64,000 bases of DNA, from contig NC_081823.1 of the NCBI RefSeq assembly GCF_030704535.1, positions 4,124,501 to 4,188,500 on the forward strand. Direction: 5' to 3'. Positions within the stretch are counted from its first letter, which is position 1; each line of letters begins with the position of its first letter. The DNA is from Vitis vinifera. Lineage: Eukaryota > Streptophyta > Magnoliopsida > Vitales > Vitaceae. A program made the position numbers and the translations under genes. Below the pieces are notes generated by a model. That model saw only the letters and a list, made by a program, of their open reading frames with translations. It did no database searches and was not told where the DNA came from. Shown in pieces: positions 12,301 through 24,300 of the stretch.

Positions 12301-15300
12301 CCTGGGACTCCTCACAAAACACCAAGGTGTCGTCCGCAAAGAGCAAATGGGATATCATAATCCCTTCTCCACCCCTGCCTCTAATCCTCCATCCAGATAG
12401 AAAGCCCCCACTGATGGCCCTTCTCATTAAGCAACTAAACACCTCCATAGCTATCACGAACAGGTAAGGGGATAGGGGGTCCCCTTGCCTCAGACCCCTT
12501 GAGCTTTGGAAGAATCCGGAAGGAGAGCCATTTATCAGAACGGAGTATCTAACAGTTGAGATACACCACTCTATCCACATAATCCATCTCTGCCCAAATC
12601 CCATTTGCTTTAACACAGTCAACAAGAACTTCCAGCCAACATGATCAAAAGCCTTCTCTATATCCAATTTGCACATTACGCCCCCTTGATTGCTTTTCAA
12701 TCTGGAGTCCACAGCCTCATTAGCAATCAAAACTGCATCAAGAATTTGCCTACCCTCCACAAAGGCATTTTGGGGTTCCGAAATCACTTTTCCCATAACC
12801 TTCTTGAGTCTATTTGCCAATACCTTGGCCAACAACTTGTACAGGCTTCCCACAAGGCTAATCGGTCTAAAATCTTTCAAATCTTCTGCCCCTCCCTTCT
12901 TAGGGACTAAAACCAAGAAGGTTGCATTTAGGGATTTTACAAATCTGCCCCTTTCATGGAATTCTCTAAAAAATCCCATAATTTCAAACTTCACCACATC
13001 CCACCCATAAAGCCAGAACGCCATTGTAAAGCCATCCGGCCCCGGGGCTTTGTCTTTGCCTAGGTCCGTAAGAGCTGCTAACACCTCTTCCTCCACGAAA
13101 GGGATCTCCAACCCCTCAGCCTCACTGATATCTAACCTCATAAAAGAGATCCCGTCAACACTAGGACGCCACCCCTCTTCTTCCTGGTACAGCTCTTGAA
13201 ACGCCCCCACCACACTGTTTCTTAAGTTATTTTCCTCTGAATGCCAACAACCATTAACTTTCAACTTGGACAGCCAGTTTCTTCTACAATGAGCATTCGC
13301 CATCCTATGAAAGAATCTGGTATTATTATCCCCCTCCTTCAACCACAACTCCCTAGACTTCTGTCTCCAGAAAATCTCTTCTTTTATCACCCAAGACTTG
13401 TAGGCCTCCCTTGCTCCATTTCTTGCTTCACAATCTTCCATATTTAAAACATCATATTTCTCCTTTTCATCCCAGTACTCAACTTGTTTAAGAGCTTCAC
13501 CCTTTTTATCCTCAACTAACCCAAACTCCTCCTTATTCCAAATCTTCAAAATGTTTTTAAGGGCCCTCAATTTAGCATCTAAAATGTAGCTGGCTGACCC
13601 AGTAAACTTTAAACTCCCCCACCACGTCTTCAACTTGTCTTTAAAACCCCCCTCCTCCAACCACATGTTCTCAAACCTGAAAGGGGAAGGACCCCTCTTC
13701 AAACCTCCTCCTTCCAAGAGAATGGGGAAGTGATCCGAGACAGGTCTCGGGAGAATGCCCTGTACAGCACCATTAAACATGTTATCCCAATTATCCGTCA
13801 CTAAGAACCTATCCAGCCTAGACTGGACCCGGTTGTTCAAACCCCCTCTCCAAGTAAACGGACCCCCCCGCAATGGATAGTCCCTGAGCTCCAGATCCTC
13901 AACCACTTCTGAGAATCTCCTCATAGAAGCTGTAAGACCACCTCGTCTGCTACGCTCCTCTGGAAACCTTACCAAGTTGAAATCCCCTCCCACACACCAA
14001 GGGTCCCTCCATAGTCCTTTAACTGAACCAAGTTCCTCCCAAAACTCCTCTCTATCACCACTGCAAACCGGCCCATACACCCCAGTGAACACCCATACAA
14101 CACCATCCACACAATTTTTGAACCGGCACGAAATTGAGAACACTCCTTGTTCCCATCCCACCAGCTCCACCACCCTGTTGTCCCAGAACACCAAAATACC
14201 CCCAGCTGCTCCCCTAGAGTTGACTGCTCTCCACTCTATATTTCTTCCCACCCCCAAACTTCGAACAAGCCCCGTAGACATTTCTTTAATTTTAGTTTCC
14301 TGTAAACACACCACGTCCACTCTCTGGGATTTAATAACTGACTTGATGATCCTCCTTTTATCCCTATCATTAGCCCCTCTAACATTCCATGACAGAATTC
14401 TTATCTTCATTTACACCCTGATCCTGAAGCCCCTCCAGAAAACCCCGTGCTAGATCCCATTTTCGCCTTTTTGTAACTAACCGTCCACTCCAGCTTCTTG
14501 AGTTCCCTACTGGATTTTGAAGATTTTAGGCTCTTCTTCCTAGTCACCCCTTCCCTGCCCTTTTGCTCCATTCTCCCCTTCATTCTTCTTAAGAGATATA
14601 AGATTTCCTCTTCGAAGCCTTCCGTTGGCATCCCCAAACAGTGGCTGAATCTCGCAAGGCTACTAGTACTCCATCCTTCCCCACTTTCCCCTTCTTCTCT
14701 GTGACATGCTTCCTCTTCCTCACAAAGACTCATAACAAACTCCCCAACTGGTACCAGAGCTAGCTCATTTTCTTTTTCGGCATCACCCGAGTCCCGAAAA
14801 AGTCCACTCCCATCCCCGCAAGCCGACGCGGCATTGATTCTCCCCAAACTTATCTCATAACAGTCCAACTCCCCTTCCGCACCAACAATCACCCCCTCCG
14901 AAGTCCCGACGGCCTCGGCGATGCCCCCAAAAGAAGAAGAAGAAAGGTGGGAGTGTCCCCGATGCCCCAGCTGAGAAAGAGGAGAAGGACCAGCATCGTA
15001 CCTGGAGGCCTCCTCCATTAGAGCCTCGTCGGTGCCTCTCCATCCACGCGGCGTCGACCCGACGGCATTTTCAGCTTGGAACACCCTGAGCTCTGGATCC
15101 AACCCCTCTTCAGTCTCCGCGGGAACAGAGGAAGCCCTAGCCGAGGAGGACCGCACCTCCAACTCCATTCCAGAAGTGGGCTTAGAAGCCCACCCCCAGC
15201 CCTTCTTTTTAAAACTAGCGGGTAGTGGGCTTTTGGCCCAAAACCTGTCCTCACTTAAGCCCAAGACACTCATGCCTTTATATGCCTGTCCCTTCTCTTT

Positions 15301-18300
15301 ACTGGGCCCAAACCCGTTGTTTAAATGGCCCAGATCACCTGCGAAGGGCCTCCTTCCCTCATCCACCCCTGCAACTGCCGCCTCACCTTGCCCTCTGCCA
15401 CACTCAACCTGAATCCCTGACGCCTGAACCTGCAGACCACTTTTGCCATTTTGAAAACCTCTCACGCTACCACTGGCGCGTGATTCTCCCCTACCCTCAT
15501 CCCTGACCTCCCGCCTCTCTACCACCTCCGAGAACCATGGGGGATTTTCCCACCAAAGACTCACCGTCCAGCAGCATTTTCCGGCTATCACCTGTAGTGT
15601 ACCCTGTTTGATCTTTCCCGGAGCTTTCACCAAAATGCGAGCCCACTGTAGCTCGGAGAAAAAGGTTGTATCCTCATCCACAGCTATGAATCCCCCGCAT
15701 CTCTCTCCTATACTCTTGAACACTTCTCTACTCCAAAGATGAAGTGGTAGTCCGACTACTTTCACCCACACATCCTTTGGGTGGCTTCCATTTCTGCAAC
15801 AACCCACTTCAGGTCCCCATTTCTGCAAGAAAAACTCTCTCCTCTGGAGCCTTCTACTACCCCTTAATAGCACCCATTCCGCATCCACTTTGTCTTCAAA
15901 TTCGAACAACACTAAGGCTCCTCCCAACCGGGAGATTTTTAAACCTCCCTTGAGAGACCAGCTATCATACGCCCATTCTTCCAAAAAGGACAAAGGCGGA
16001 ACATCCTCCACACTATCACCAAAACATCCTACCAAACAGCGGCTAAGCTGCACTTCCCTTCTGGTCAAGTCTCGCTCACCAACATCCACCCATAAAGCTT
16101 CCCCTAAATCTCCTTTCTCCACTCTTTCAGCATCTGGAATAACTCCTTTCCCTTTCTCTTTTCCTTTACCTCTATAATCTTCCTTTACAGAGGTGGAATT
16201 ACCCAGATCAAACTTCTTCATGGGTTGAGAAGTTATTCCAAGGGCTCTTAGCTTCTGAGCCAGCATGAACCAACCACCTACTAAGCCCTTACCTTCTGGG
16301 AAAACCAGACAAAACCTCTTTGCCTCCGAGTCCCTCACTGAACATAGCAGATACCTACCTGCAGCATTTGAACGACACTCCAACCTATATTTCCTTCCTC
16401 CTTCTTCCCAAGCTCTAAGGCTCCTTGAACTTGATTCTTCTCTGCACCACTCTTCCACTCCTTCCAACAGAGAACTGAGGCTCTTTTCTCCAAATTTTAT
16501 CCAGGAAGATAAGCCTTTGCTTCTCTCCAGAATAATCCCCCTCAGTTTGCCTCGAGTCTCTTCAATAGAGATCTCAAAAGTCTTTGATTCCACAGCAAAC
16601 CAGCACTTGCCCCCCTTCGGAGCTCCTTCTCCCTCCGAGAAGGCAGCCATCATTGACTCCAGAGATTTTCACCCACTCTGGAGAAATCTGGAGAACTTTG
16701 AACTTTAGTGAGTCAATTTATGCACTCACCAAGTGAAAAACGTTTTGAAGCAGCCAATTGAATTCTCAAGTATTTAAAAGGGAAACTTGGAAGGGGTTTA
16801 ATGTTCGAGAATCATGGCCACTCACGAATCAAAGCTTAAACAGATGTTATTAGGAAGGAAGCATAACAAATTGACAATCTACATCAGGCTACTATACATA
16901 GATTGGATGCAACCTAGTGACTTGAAGAAGTAAGAAGCAAACTATGGTAGCTAGAAGTAGTGCGAAGGCTTAATTTAAAGCAACATCTCATGGGATTTGC
17001 AAACTTTTATGGCTGAAAAAGTTACTTGAAGACCTCAAAGTGACAAGTCCTATGCTTATAAAGCTCTATTGTGACAATATAGCACATAATCCGGTTCAAC
17101 ATGATAAAACCAAACACCTAGAAGTTGACCGACACTTTATCAAAGAGAATTTAGATGGTGGACTTATCTGCATGCCTTATATTCCTACAATCTAGCAATT
17201 GGTAGATGTTTTTACTAAGGGGCTACGCAAGGGCCAGTTCAATAGCATAACTTTCAAGCTAGGTATGAATGATATTTTCGAGCCAACTTGAGGGGGTGTG
17301 GATCGGTTTAGATTCACTGCTGAGAATTAGGGGATTCACAGCTGAAAATTGGAAACTATTATCCATATTCTTGTAAATAGGTCATTCCCTTAAATAAATG
17401 TAGACCATTGTATATATAAATATGATAGTAGATCATGTGTACATTGCAGTAATGAGAATTAGAAATTCATTTTTATGTTCAGCTATCAAGGAAAAGGGAA
17501 TAAAGTTTGGAGGATGTCTCCTTAGTGCATTTTCCGATGTTCAGAGAAAGAGAGGAATCAAAGAGTTCTTTAAGAGATTGAGCTCTCTGCCTTAAAGCTT
17601 AAAGATATAATTGTTTGCTAGTCATAGTAACATGACCTTTGGATGCATTGGGAGAAGGAGGAATGTCTCCTCTTTATTTTGTTGATAAGTTTGAGTGAGG
17701 GATCCTTCTAAGTGTTGGTTGATGATTTTTAGTGATCCTATGTATACTTCTCTTATCTGCCAGGGTTGCCCCTTTTGGCCACTTTAACAGAGGTTGTTTG
17801 TTAAGCCTCTGAAAGGCAATCCTCTTAAGTGAGGGCAACCATGTTCAGAAATTTCTTCTTTTAGCATGGGCCCATGGACTAACAATTTTTTCATAGGCTC
17901 CTTTAACATAGTGATTAACAATGCTTAAATGGTTGGGCGTATGATATAAAAGATTTTTTTTTTTTTTTTTTTGAGCTTCTCATATCCAATAGTACTTGGA
18001 TGGTTTTTTGCATGCAAGATTTTTTCTTAGGGTATGTTTGGTATATTTCTCACATCTAGTTTTTCCAGGCTCTTAAGAATATTTTGTTACAAAGAGGTCA
18101 CAATTGAATTTTAAATATGTATTGACGAAGGCAACTCCATGTATATAAAAGTTGTAAGGATAAATGCAGATCAAAAGAAAGACTAACCTTCTGTAATGAT
18201 GAAAAATCAATACCAAAAAATGCCAAATGCTGTGCTAGAAGGGGGTCCAAAACACTATCATCCTCCGGATAAGAGAAAACATCTGAGCTGCCACAATATA

Positions 18301-21300
18301 CCATTCAGATTACCACAGAAATAAAATAAAATTTTCAAAATCAATTGCATGCTTGATCAAACTTCGAAGACTACACTAGGCATCAATTACTTCAGATTAT
18401 CAGAGCACTTATTCAGCTCTAGGAGGCACTTTTAAATAGCAAGATCCTAAAAATCAGTTGTGATAGCTGGGTAAAGATTAGAAACACTTCTTTTGAAAAA
18501 AATAAGAGCTTTTAAGGATAAATGCTCATTAAATCATTTATACACAAAAACTGTTGGAACAACCTGAAACAAACAAAAAGGAATTCAACTCTAATCAAAA
18601 CAAAAATAAAAAACAATTCAACCACTCAACTCCTCGCTCCTCAACAAAGTCAGGAGAAGAGACCTACAAACATCCAGCCCTAACATCTATCCTACAAATT
18701 GACAATCAAAATCTTGTGAAGAACCATCAAACAAGTCAATATACTTCACAAGGACCAGCCTCCCCACAATTTATCCCAAAAAACTCATCTTCTAAGTAGC
18801 AAGCTTATCAAAATATCAGTACAAGGAATATACTCCAAACCAAAGACCTCACATCCAATAACTAATCATAACTCAACAGTTATCAGGAAGCTCCAAACAA
18901 TAAACACGTACATTACCTTTTCAATGAAATCACTGTATCTACAGATATGGTTCTATACAACCTCAACTGAATCTTCTATGACTTGGTTCAGCTGCAGAGT
19001 TTTCATAATGCCCAACCAAGGACATCAAGTAGTCAACTGAAGGTGGCATATCTCCTAACAAATTTCCTCCCAAATCTTATGGTGTCCTTAACTTAACCCT
19101 ACCCTATAACCAACCATCCCTAAACCAGCCTCTCTCTCTCAAACTCCTTCCTCCAAATTTAAAATATTATTCTTATGTTGCAGTCAAATGTTGATTCAAG
19201 CCAGCTTCCCTCCAACCCAAGTTCCCATGATGCATAAAGAGAATCACTTGTTATGAAAGACATCAAACTTCCATGTCTCCTTGGCTCTTTTCTCAAACAA
19301 CCAGTCCTCCACGACTTAGTATTTTCATCAGTTTATAGGTTTTCCTCTTTCCTATTTTTTTTTTATAGGCAAATAATAGAATGTATTAGAAAAGCCTAGA
19401 AAAGGCGAAAAGAGTACACACGAAGTATACAAGCAACGCCCAAGGAGCTAGGCCAAAAAGAAAAACCTTTCTTCTATCTAGACAAAAGCCATTCTATAAA
19501 GTCAAACAAGGACAAAGAATGAATCTCTAAATATACCCTACCCCAATTCACAAAAGTGTACAAAAAAGAGAGTTTTAGAGCTTGGTCGGTACGTTCATTG
19601 TCATTGAACACTCTTTCATTTCTTTCCTTCCATAATGTCCACATTAAACAAAGGGAAGCAGCCCTCCAAGCTTTTTCCTTTCTCTTACTCACAGAAGCAC
19701 CATGCCAAGCTATCAAATTCCTTTTGATTGAGGAGTGCAGGACCCACTGCACATCAAAAAGGGAGAAAAGCAAGCTCCATAACATTGTAGCCTTCTTACA
19801 GAAAAGGAGCAAGTGGTCACTAGTTTCCTCTTCCATTTTACACAAGTAACATCTATTTGGTAGAATCCAGCCCCTTCTTTTAAGCTGATCAGTGGTCAAA
19901 ATTCTATTCCAAGACGCTTCCCAAGCAAAAAAACTAACTCTCATAGGAGCCCAAGATCTCCAAATAATGCTTCAAGGAAAAGGTTCACTAGAAGTAAATG
20001 TGAGGGATCGGTAGAGAGATCTAACAGAGAAGGAGTCATTCTTACTAATCTTCCAGCTTAAAACATCCTCCACATCACTATGCAAAACCAAAGGGTGTAT
20101 TTTTCGGAGCAAGCCCTCCACCTCTTCCATTTCCCAATCATTAAAGCGTCTTGAGAACATAGGATTCTAGCTTCCCACCTCTCCTTCCTCCTCCCAAGCA
20201 TCGCATACCCATTGATCCTTATTGACCGCCAATCTAAATAAGTTAGGGAAGGCATCCTTCAAAGCTTGGTCCTCACACCACAAATCCTTCCAAAATTTGA
20301 CCTTCCTCCCATTCCCCACTATAAAGCAGGGACCTCCCATTCCTCTTTCCTATATCTCATTTTATCAGTAAAAACACAATCTTGTTCCATCAAAAGCTTT
20401 TTGGATATTCACAATAGGACCAAGTCAGATTAATAGAATTCATTATCAATTTCAAAGACTTCATTTGCTAGATAGCAGAAGAATCAAATATTTTCTTCCT
20501 CATCTCCATCGTTTTTCATCTAAATTCACAGTAACTTCCTCCGGTTCTTCTAGATGGTGGAAGGATAAGGGGAGGTAATATTTCATTCAGGTGATGGAAA
20601 AGCATTTCAACAATTTCTTGGGCTTGTAGACAAAAGCATTTGAACCAGAAATTTTGGCTCTTCTTAAAAAGATGAAGGAGAGAAAGGAATTAAAGGCCCA
20701 TATCAGTGAGAAGCGGAAGAAGAAAAACTGTTCTTTCTGATTTGAAAGGGAAGTAGGAGGTTGGAATTTTCCATGACTTACAAGACAGGAAAAGCTGAAG
20801 GGAGTGAGAATGGAAAGAAAGGGTGGGAACTGGCTATAATTTGCCAATGAAGTTAAGAATTCTTTCTTGGAATGTTGGAGGGGCAAACGACAAAGACAAA
20901 GGAACGTTACAAAGTTCCCATTCGATCACAGAGGACAGACTTTGGTGTGTTTACAAGAAATAGAAATTCAGAATATGTCAATGGAGATATTGAGGAGCTT
21001 AGGTGTGGGAAGTTTTTAAGATTGGGAATTTAGAAGCTAGAGGTGCAGTCAGAGGAGTGGTAGTCTTCTAGGATAAGAGGCTTTTGGAGCCTAAAGGCAT
21101 GGAGGTGGGAGGAGGTTTCGATTTCAACATTTCGGGAGTATCAAAGATGGCTTTGTTTGGGTTTTCTTTGGGGTGTACAATCCAATTTCATGAAGGGAAA
21201 ATGGTGTTGGAGATATGCTTCAAATGAAGAAGCCCTATTAGAAAAAGGTCATTCGAGGAAAGTATGGAGAGGATAACGGGGGTTGGTGTCCTTGGCACCT

Positions 21301-24300
21301 TGCAAAGTGAGGGAAGGATATGGGGTTTGGATATGAAAAAACATCAAAAAAGGATGGGATCTAATTGACACTAGAATATCCTTTGAGGTGGGAAATGGAG
21401 GAGGTTAAAGTTTTAGAAGGATAGGTGTGCAGGGACCAACCCTCATATATGTCTTTCCCCTCCTTGTATGCCTTAGCATCATCAAAAGAGGCTTGGGTGG
21501 TAGATGTCAAGGATGATCCAGGTGGGGGAGGGGGGAGGGGGGAGGGGTGCCATTAGAATGCTTGTTTCACTAGACACTTGAATGATTGAAAGCTAGATAA
21601 CATAGAAGCTTTTCTCTCAAGGCTATAAGGAAGGTCCATGAAGAGGGAAGAGATTGACAGAGTGGTATAGATGGATTCTAGGAATGACGTCTTCTCTGTC
21701 AAATCTTTGTAGATTGGATGGGATCTAGCTAACGGAGGGATTAATTATTTTTGTGCTCTCCCTCTCACTCTTTGGCTAAGTCTTTTGGTCCTGATTGTAT
21801 GCAGCCTTTGTACCTTGGTGCACAACTTCTTTTTCCTGTACTGTATTTATTATTTCCTTGCTTACTTAAAAAAATATAGGAAAAATGAGAGATAATTTTT
21901 ATAAGACAAACATGGCTCTTTACATTTAATAGATACAAAAATATATAAATCTTTTGGACCAACCAAATAAGATTTTTTTTCTTAGCCAAACAAAAAGAAT
22001 TTGAGTTTCAAGAAAAGGACTCATATGGTTGATTCATGCTGTCTAGGCCGCCCCAATAATTGTTTCTTTAGTGACTTTTTGACGCCCAACAGCCATGTCG
22101 GAAATTAGAGATAAGCAAAAAAAAGTAAAGACAAAAATGGCTCTTTGCACTCGTTAGAAACAAAGTGTAAAAACAGCTCTTCAATTGGTTCCATCTCCAC
22201 AGACAGTCTTGAAGGTTCAACCACTTACACTTCTCAGCCACTTAAAATGCAATCTTCATGAAAAAATCTATATTATTTTAAACTTCTTTAGCCTCCTCAC
22301 TATGAACAGTTAGCTCATTAGACTTTATGCAAGATTTTTTGGAGAAACATTATTTCCTCTCCTATATATTCTTTAAAGCAAAGAGGCAATCAACAGTCCG
22401 GCATAATTGATTATTACAACACTGAACAAAACTATTTTGTTAAAAAAATATTCATGTCCATTCAATTATGAAATAGCTTTAGTCATAACCACTAGAAAAC
22501 ACATTATTAATAATGATGTGTAATATTTTGAACTAAATGCCCCCTCCTACAGATGAAAGACAGCATTACCTGCTCCTTCCAGATCAGCAGTTATCGTACC
22601 AAGCTTCACAGCAAGAGGGTAGCCTGTCTCCTTGTAATGCTCAATGGCATGGTTGTTGCCACCAGTTCCATCCCAATTTTTCCTCCCACAAAGGATCATT
22701 CCATCAGTCAAATTTAACCAAAGATTCTCAGTTTTATCACACTTGGAACATTTCCACCCTGATCGAGGAATAATGACACCATTGTCAATCTGCTGCAGAC
22801 TCATGGCATAAGCACTGATTTCCTTCTTATCAGCTGTCCACAAGGCAAGTTGCTCTTTTCTCTCAGCACCCTCAGCCATTAAGATGGCATCAACTGCCAA
22901 CCTTACCTGCAGGTTTGATCAATGTGAAATCAAAGCTTGCATCAAACTAAATTCTATTAGAAACAGTGGATCTATTACTATATCATCACTTAAGAAATAA
23001 ACTACACAAACCTTCTCCGGCAACTCCACAGATGGAAATGGAAGAGATACGTAACTAGGCAATATGACTATATTATGAGCTTCTTCATATTCAGGTTCAT
23101 TATTGTCAAATCCCCCGTCAACACCTGGAACTCAAACCAGGTAGCTATAAATATGCTTCTCCACTACAGAATTCCCACAAATTAACAATCGAGAATCTAA
23201 AAATCTGAGTGGCTATCATGACAATAATTTGCCATGATAGTAGTTACAGATTTGAGATAAATGTAAACAATGCAAAATCAAAATGCACATCTGTAACAGT
23301 ATGGTGAACATATGTGAACTGAAGCAAGAAGCTTGTGTGAACACTTGATTTGAACTATGAAAACATTGCATTCCATTAGTTTTCTATTTAACAACACAAA
23401 TATATCCTTTAGAATCAAGCAATTACTAAAAAGATAAGTGTTGGCACAACATTGAAATCACCACCAAAAATACTCTTTCCTGCGATCATAAAGGCACAGA
23501 AGATACATTGAAAACTGGATTTCTGTCTTACAATTTCCATATTATGTGTTGTACAAACCGATCATTGCAATTATACAAGGCAGCCATCATCCAAGATTCC
23601 AAATGATAGTGCAAAAGTAAAATTGTGTTATTTATGGAATTCTAACATTAATTCCTGGGCTATCGGTTCTGGTGCAAGACCCCAATTTTTACATGGGCCA
23701 ATTCTAGATAGTGGATTACGCTTCAAATTCTATGTAAAACACAGTGAAGCCATTCACTTTCCACTGGACATCCAGAAGTGACCTAGAAAAGAACATAAAA
23801 TATAAAATGAACTAAACTCATCATAAACACCATAAAAAAATGTTGTCAAGATGTGTTGCAAAAGGAATAAATGATTCAATTTACATGGCAGCAGCACAAC
23901 CAAGTAACAGAGGGAAGAGAAGAAAACCACAAAGTGGAAAGGTTCCTGTTATCGAAAATCTCTAATAGAGGTCCCAGTGGCAGAAATTGAAAATACCTCA
24001 CAATGTAACACACTTCAAGCTCCACGAGTAGGTATTAAACAGCTAAAACAATAGTAGATAAGCTCATTCACAACATGAGTATAAACCATCAACGATTACA
24101 TACCTATAGCCAAAAGTGTCGGTTTCTTCAAAGGCCGATCTTCAGGAACTAATTTCTTGGTCTGCTTTATATGCAAATAAACAGGATTTCCAGTCTTCTC
24201 ATAGTTCCAGTCCACACAGTCCTTCCCAAACGCAAGAAACGTACTCATGTCAATGAACAATCCACCTTCGGATTTCTGAAATAATCAGCAACACAATCAA

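Larger units (their letters stand above)
10626..16705 (-). mobile_element. Apparently full-length L1-type LINE (copy C) with two intact ORFs
   Basis: A 6,080-bp L1 inserted on the minus strand into the RNase H region of the copia element. It is bounded by a perfect 16-bp target duplication. Its 3' end is at the left, where the minus strand reads ctttacttatcaaaaaaa, the same type of tail as in LINE copies A and B. The 5' end is at 16705, about 52 bp before the ORF1 ATG. ORF1 (16653-14407) and ORF2 (14410-10754) are uninterrupted and overlap by four bases. No internal promoter motif can be recognised by eye. Intact frames and an undiverged duplication suggest a young, possibly mobile copy; the very short A tail and short 5' leader are the only cautions. 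Confidence 0.95.
1715..17481 (+). mobile_element. Ty1/copia LTR retrotransposon, degenerate, with nested L1 insertions
   Basis: An old copia element inserted in UBP14 intron 5, opposite in orientation to the gene. Its order is 5' LTR (1715-1963), primer binding site, gag, protease, integrase, reverse transcriptase, RNase H, polypurine tract and 3' LTR (17297-17481). This integrase-before-RT order defines copia. It is flanked by gttat (1710-1714) and gctat (17482-17486), a 5-bp target duplication with one mismatch. All internal frames carry many stops. It is interrupted by L1 copies at 3538-5720 and about 6606-8790 (both plus strand) and at 10626-16705 (minus strand), and by an inverted duplication at about 9804-10146. 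Without these insertions the element would be roughly 5 kb, the usual size for plant copia. It is non-autonomous and dead. Confidence 0.9.
18283..22569 (-). other. UBP14 intron 4 (4.3 kb) hosting LINE remnants
   Basis: Intron between exon 4 (donor after 22570) and exon 5 (acceptor before 18282). The two LINE fragments at 19356-20339 and about 20580-21875 take up about half of it. The rest (18283-19341, 21876-22569) is AT-rich DNA in which I recognise nothing. The acceptor region has two AG dinucleotides five bases apart (cag at 18290-18288, ctcag at 18287-18283). Only the one next to exon 5 keeps the frame (codon G|AT for Asp). Confidence 0.85.

Noticed and set aside
11821..16708. Many open frames opposite the L1 ORFs
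   Set aside because: They are antisense shadows of the intact ORF1 and ORF2 and show no independent protein features.
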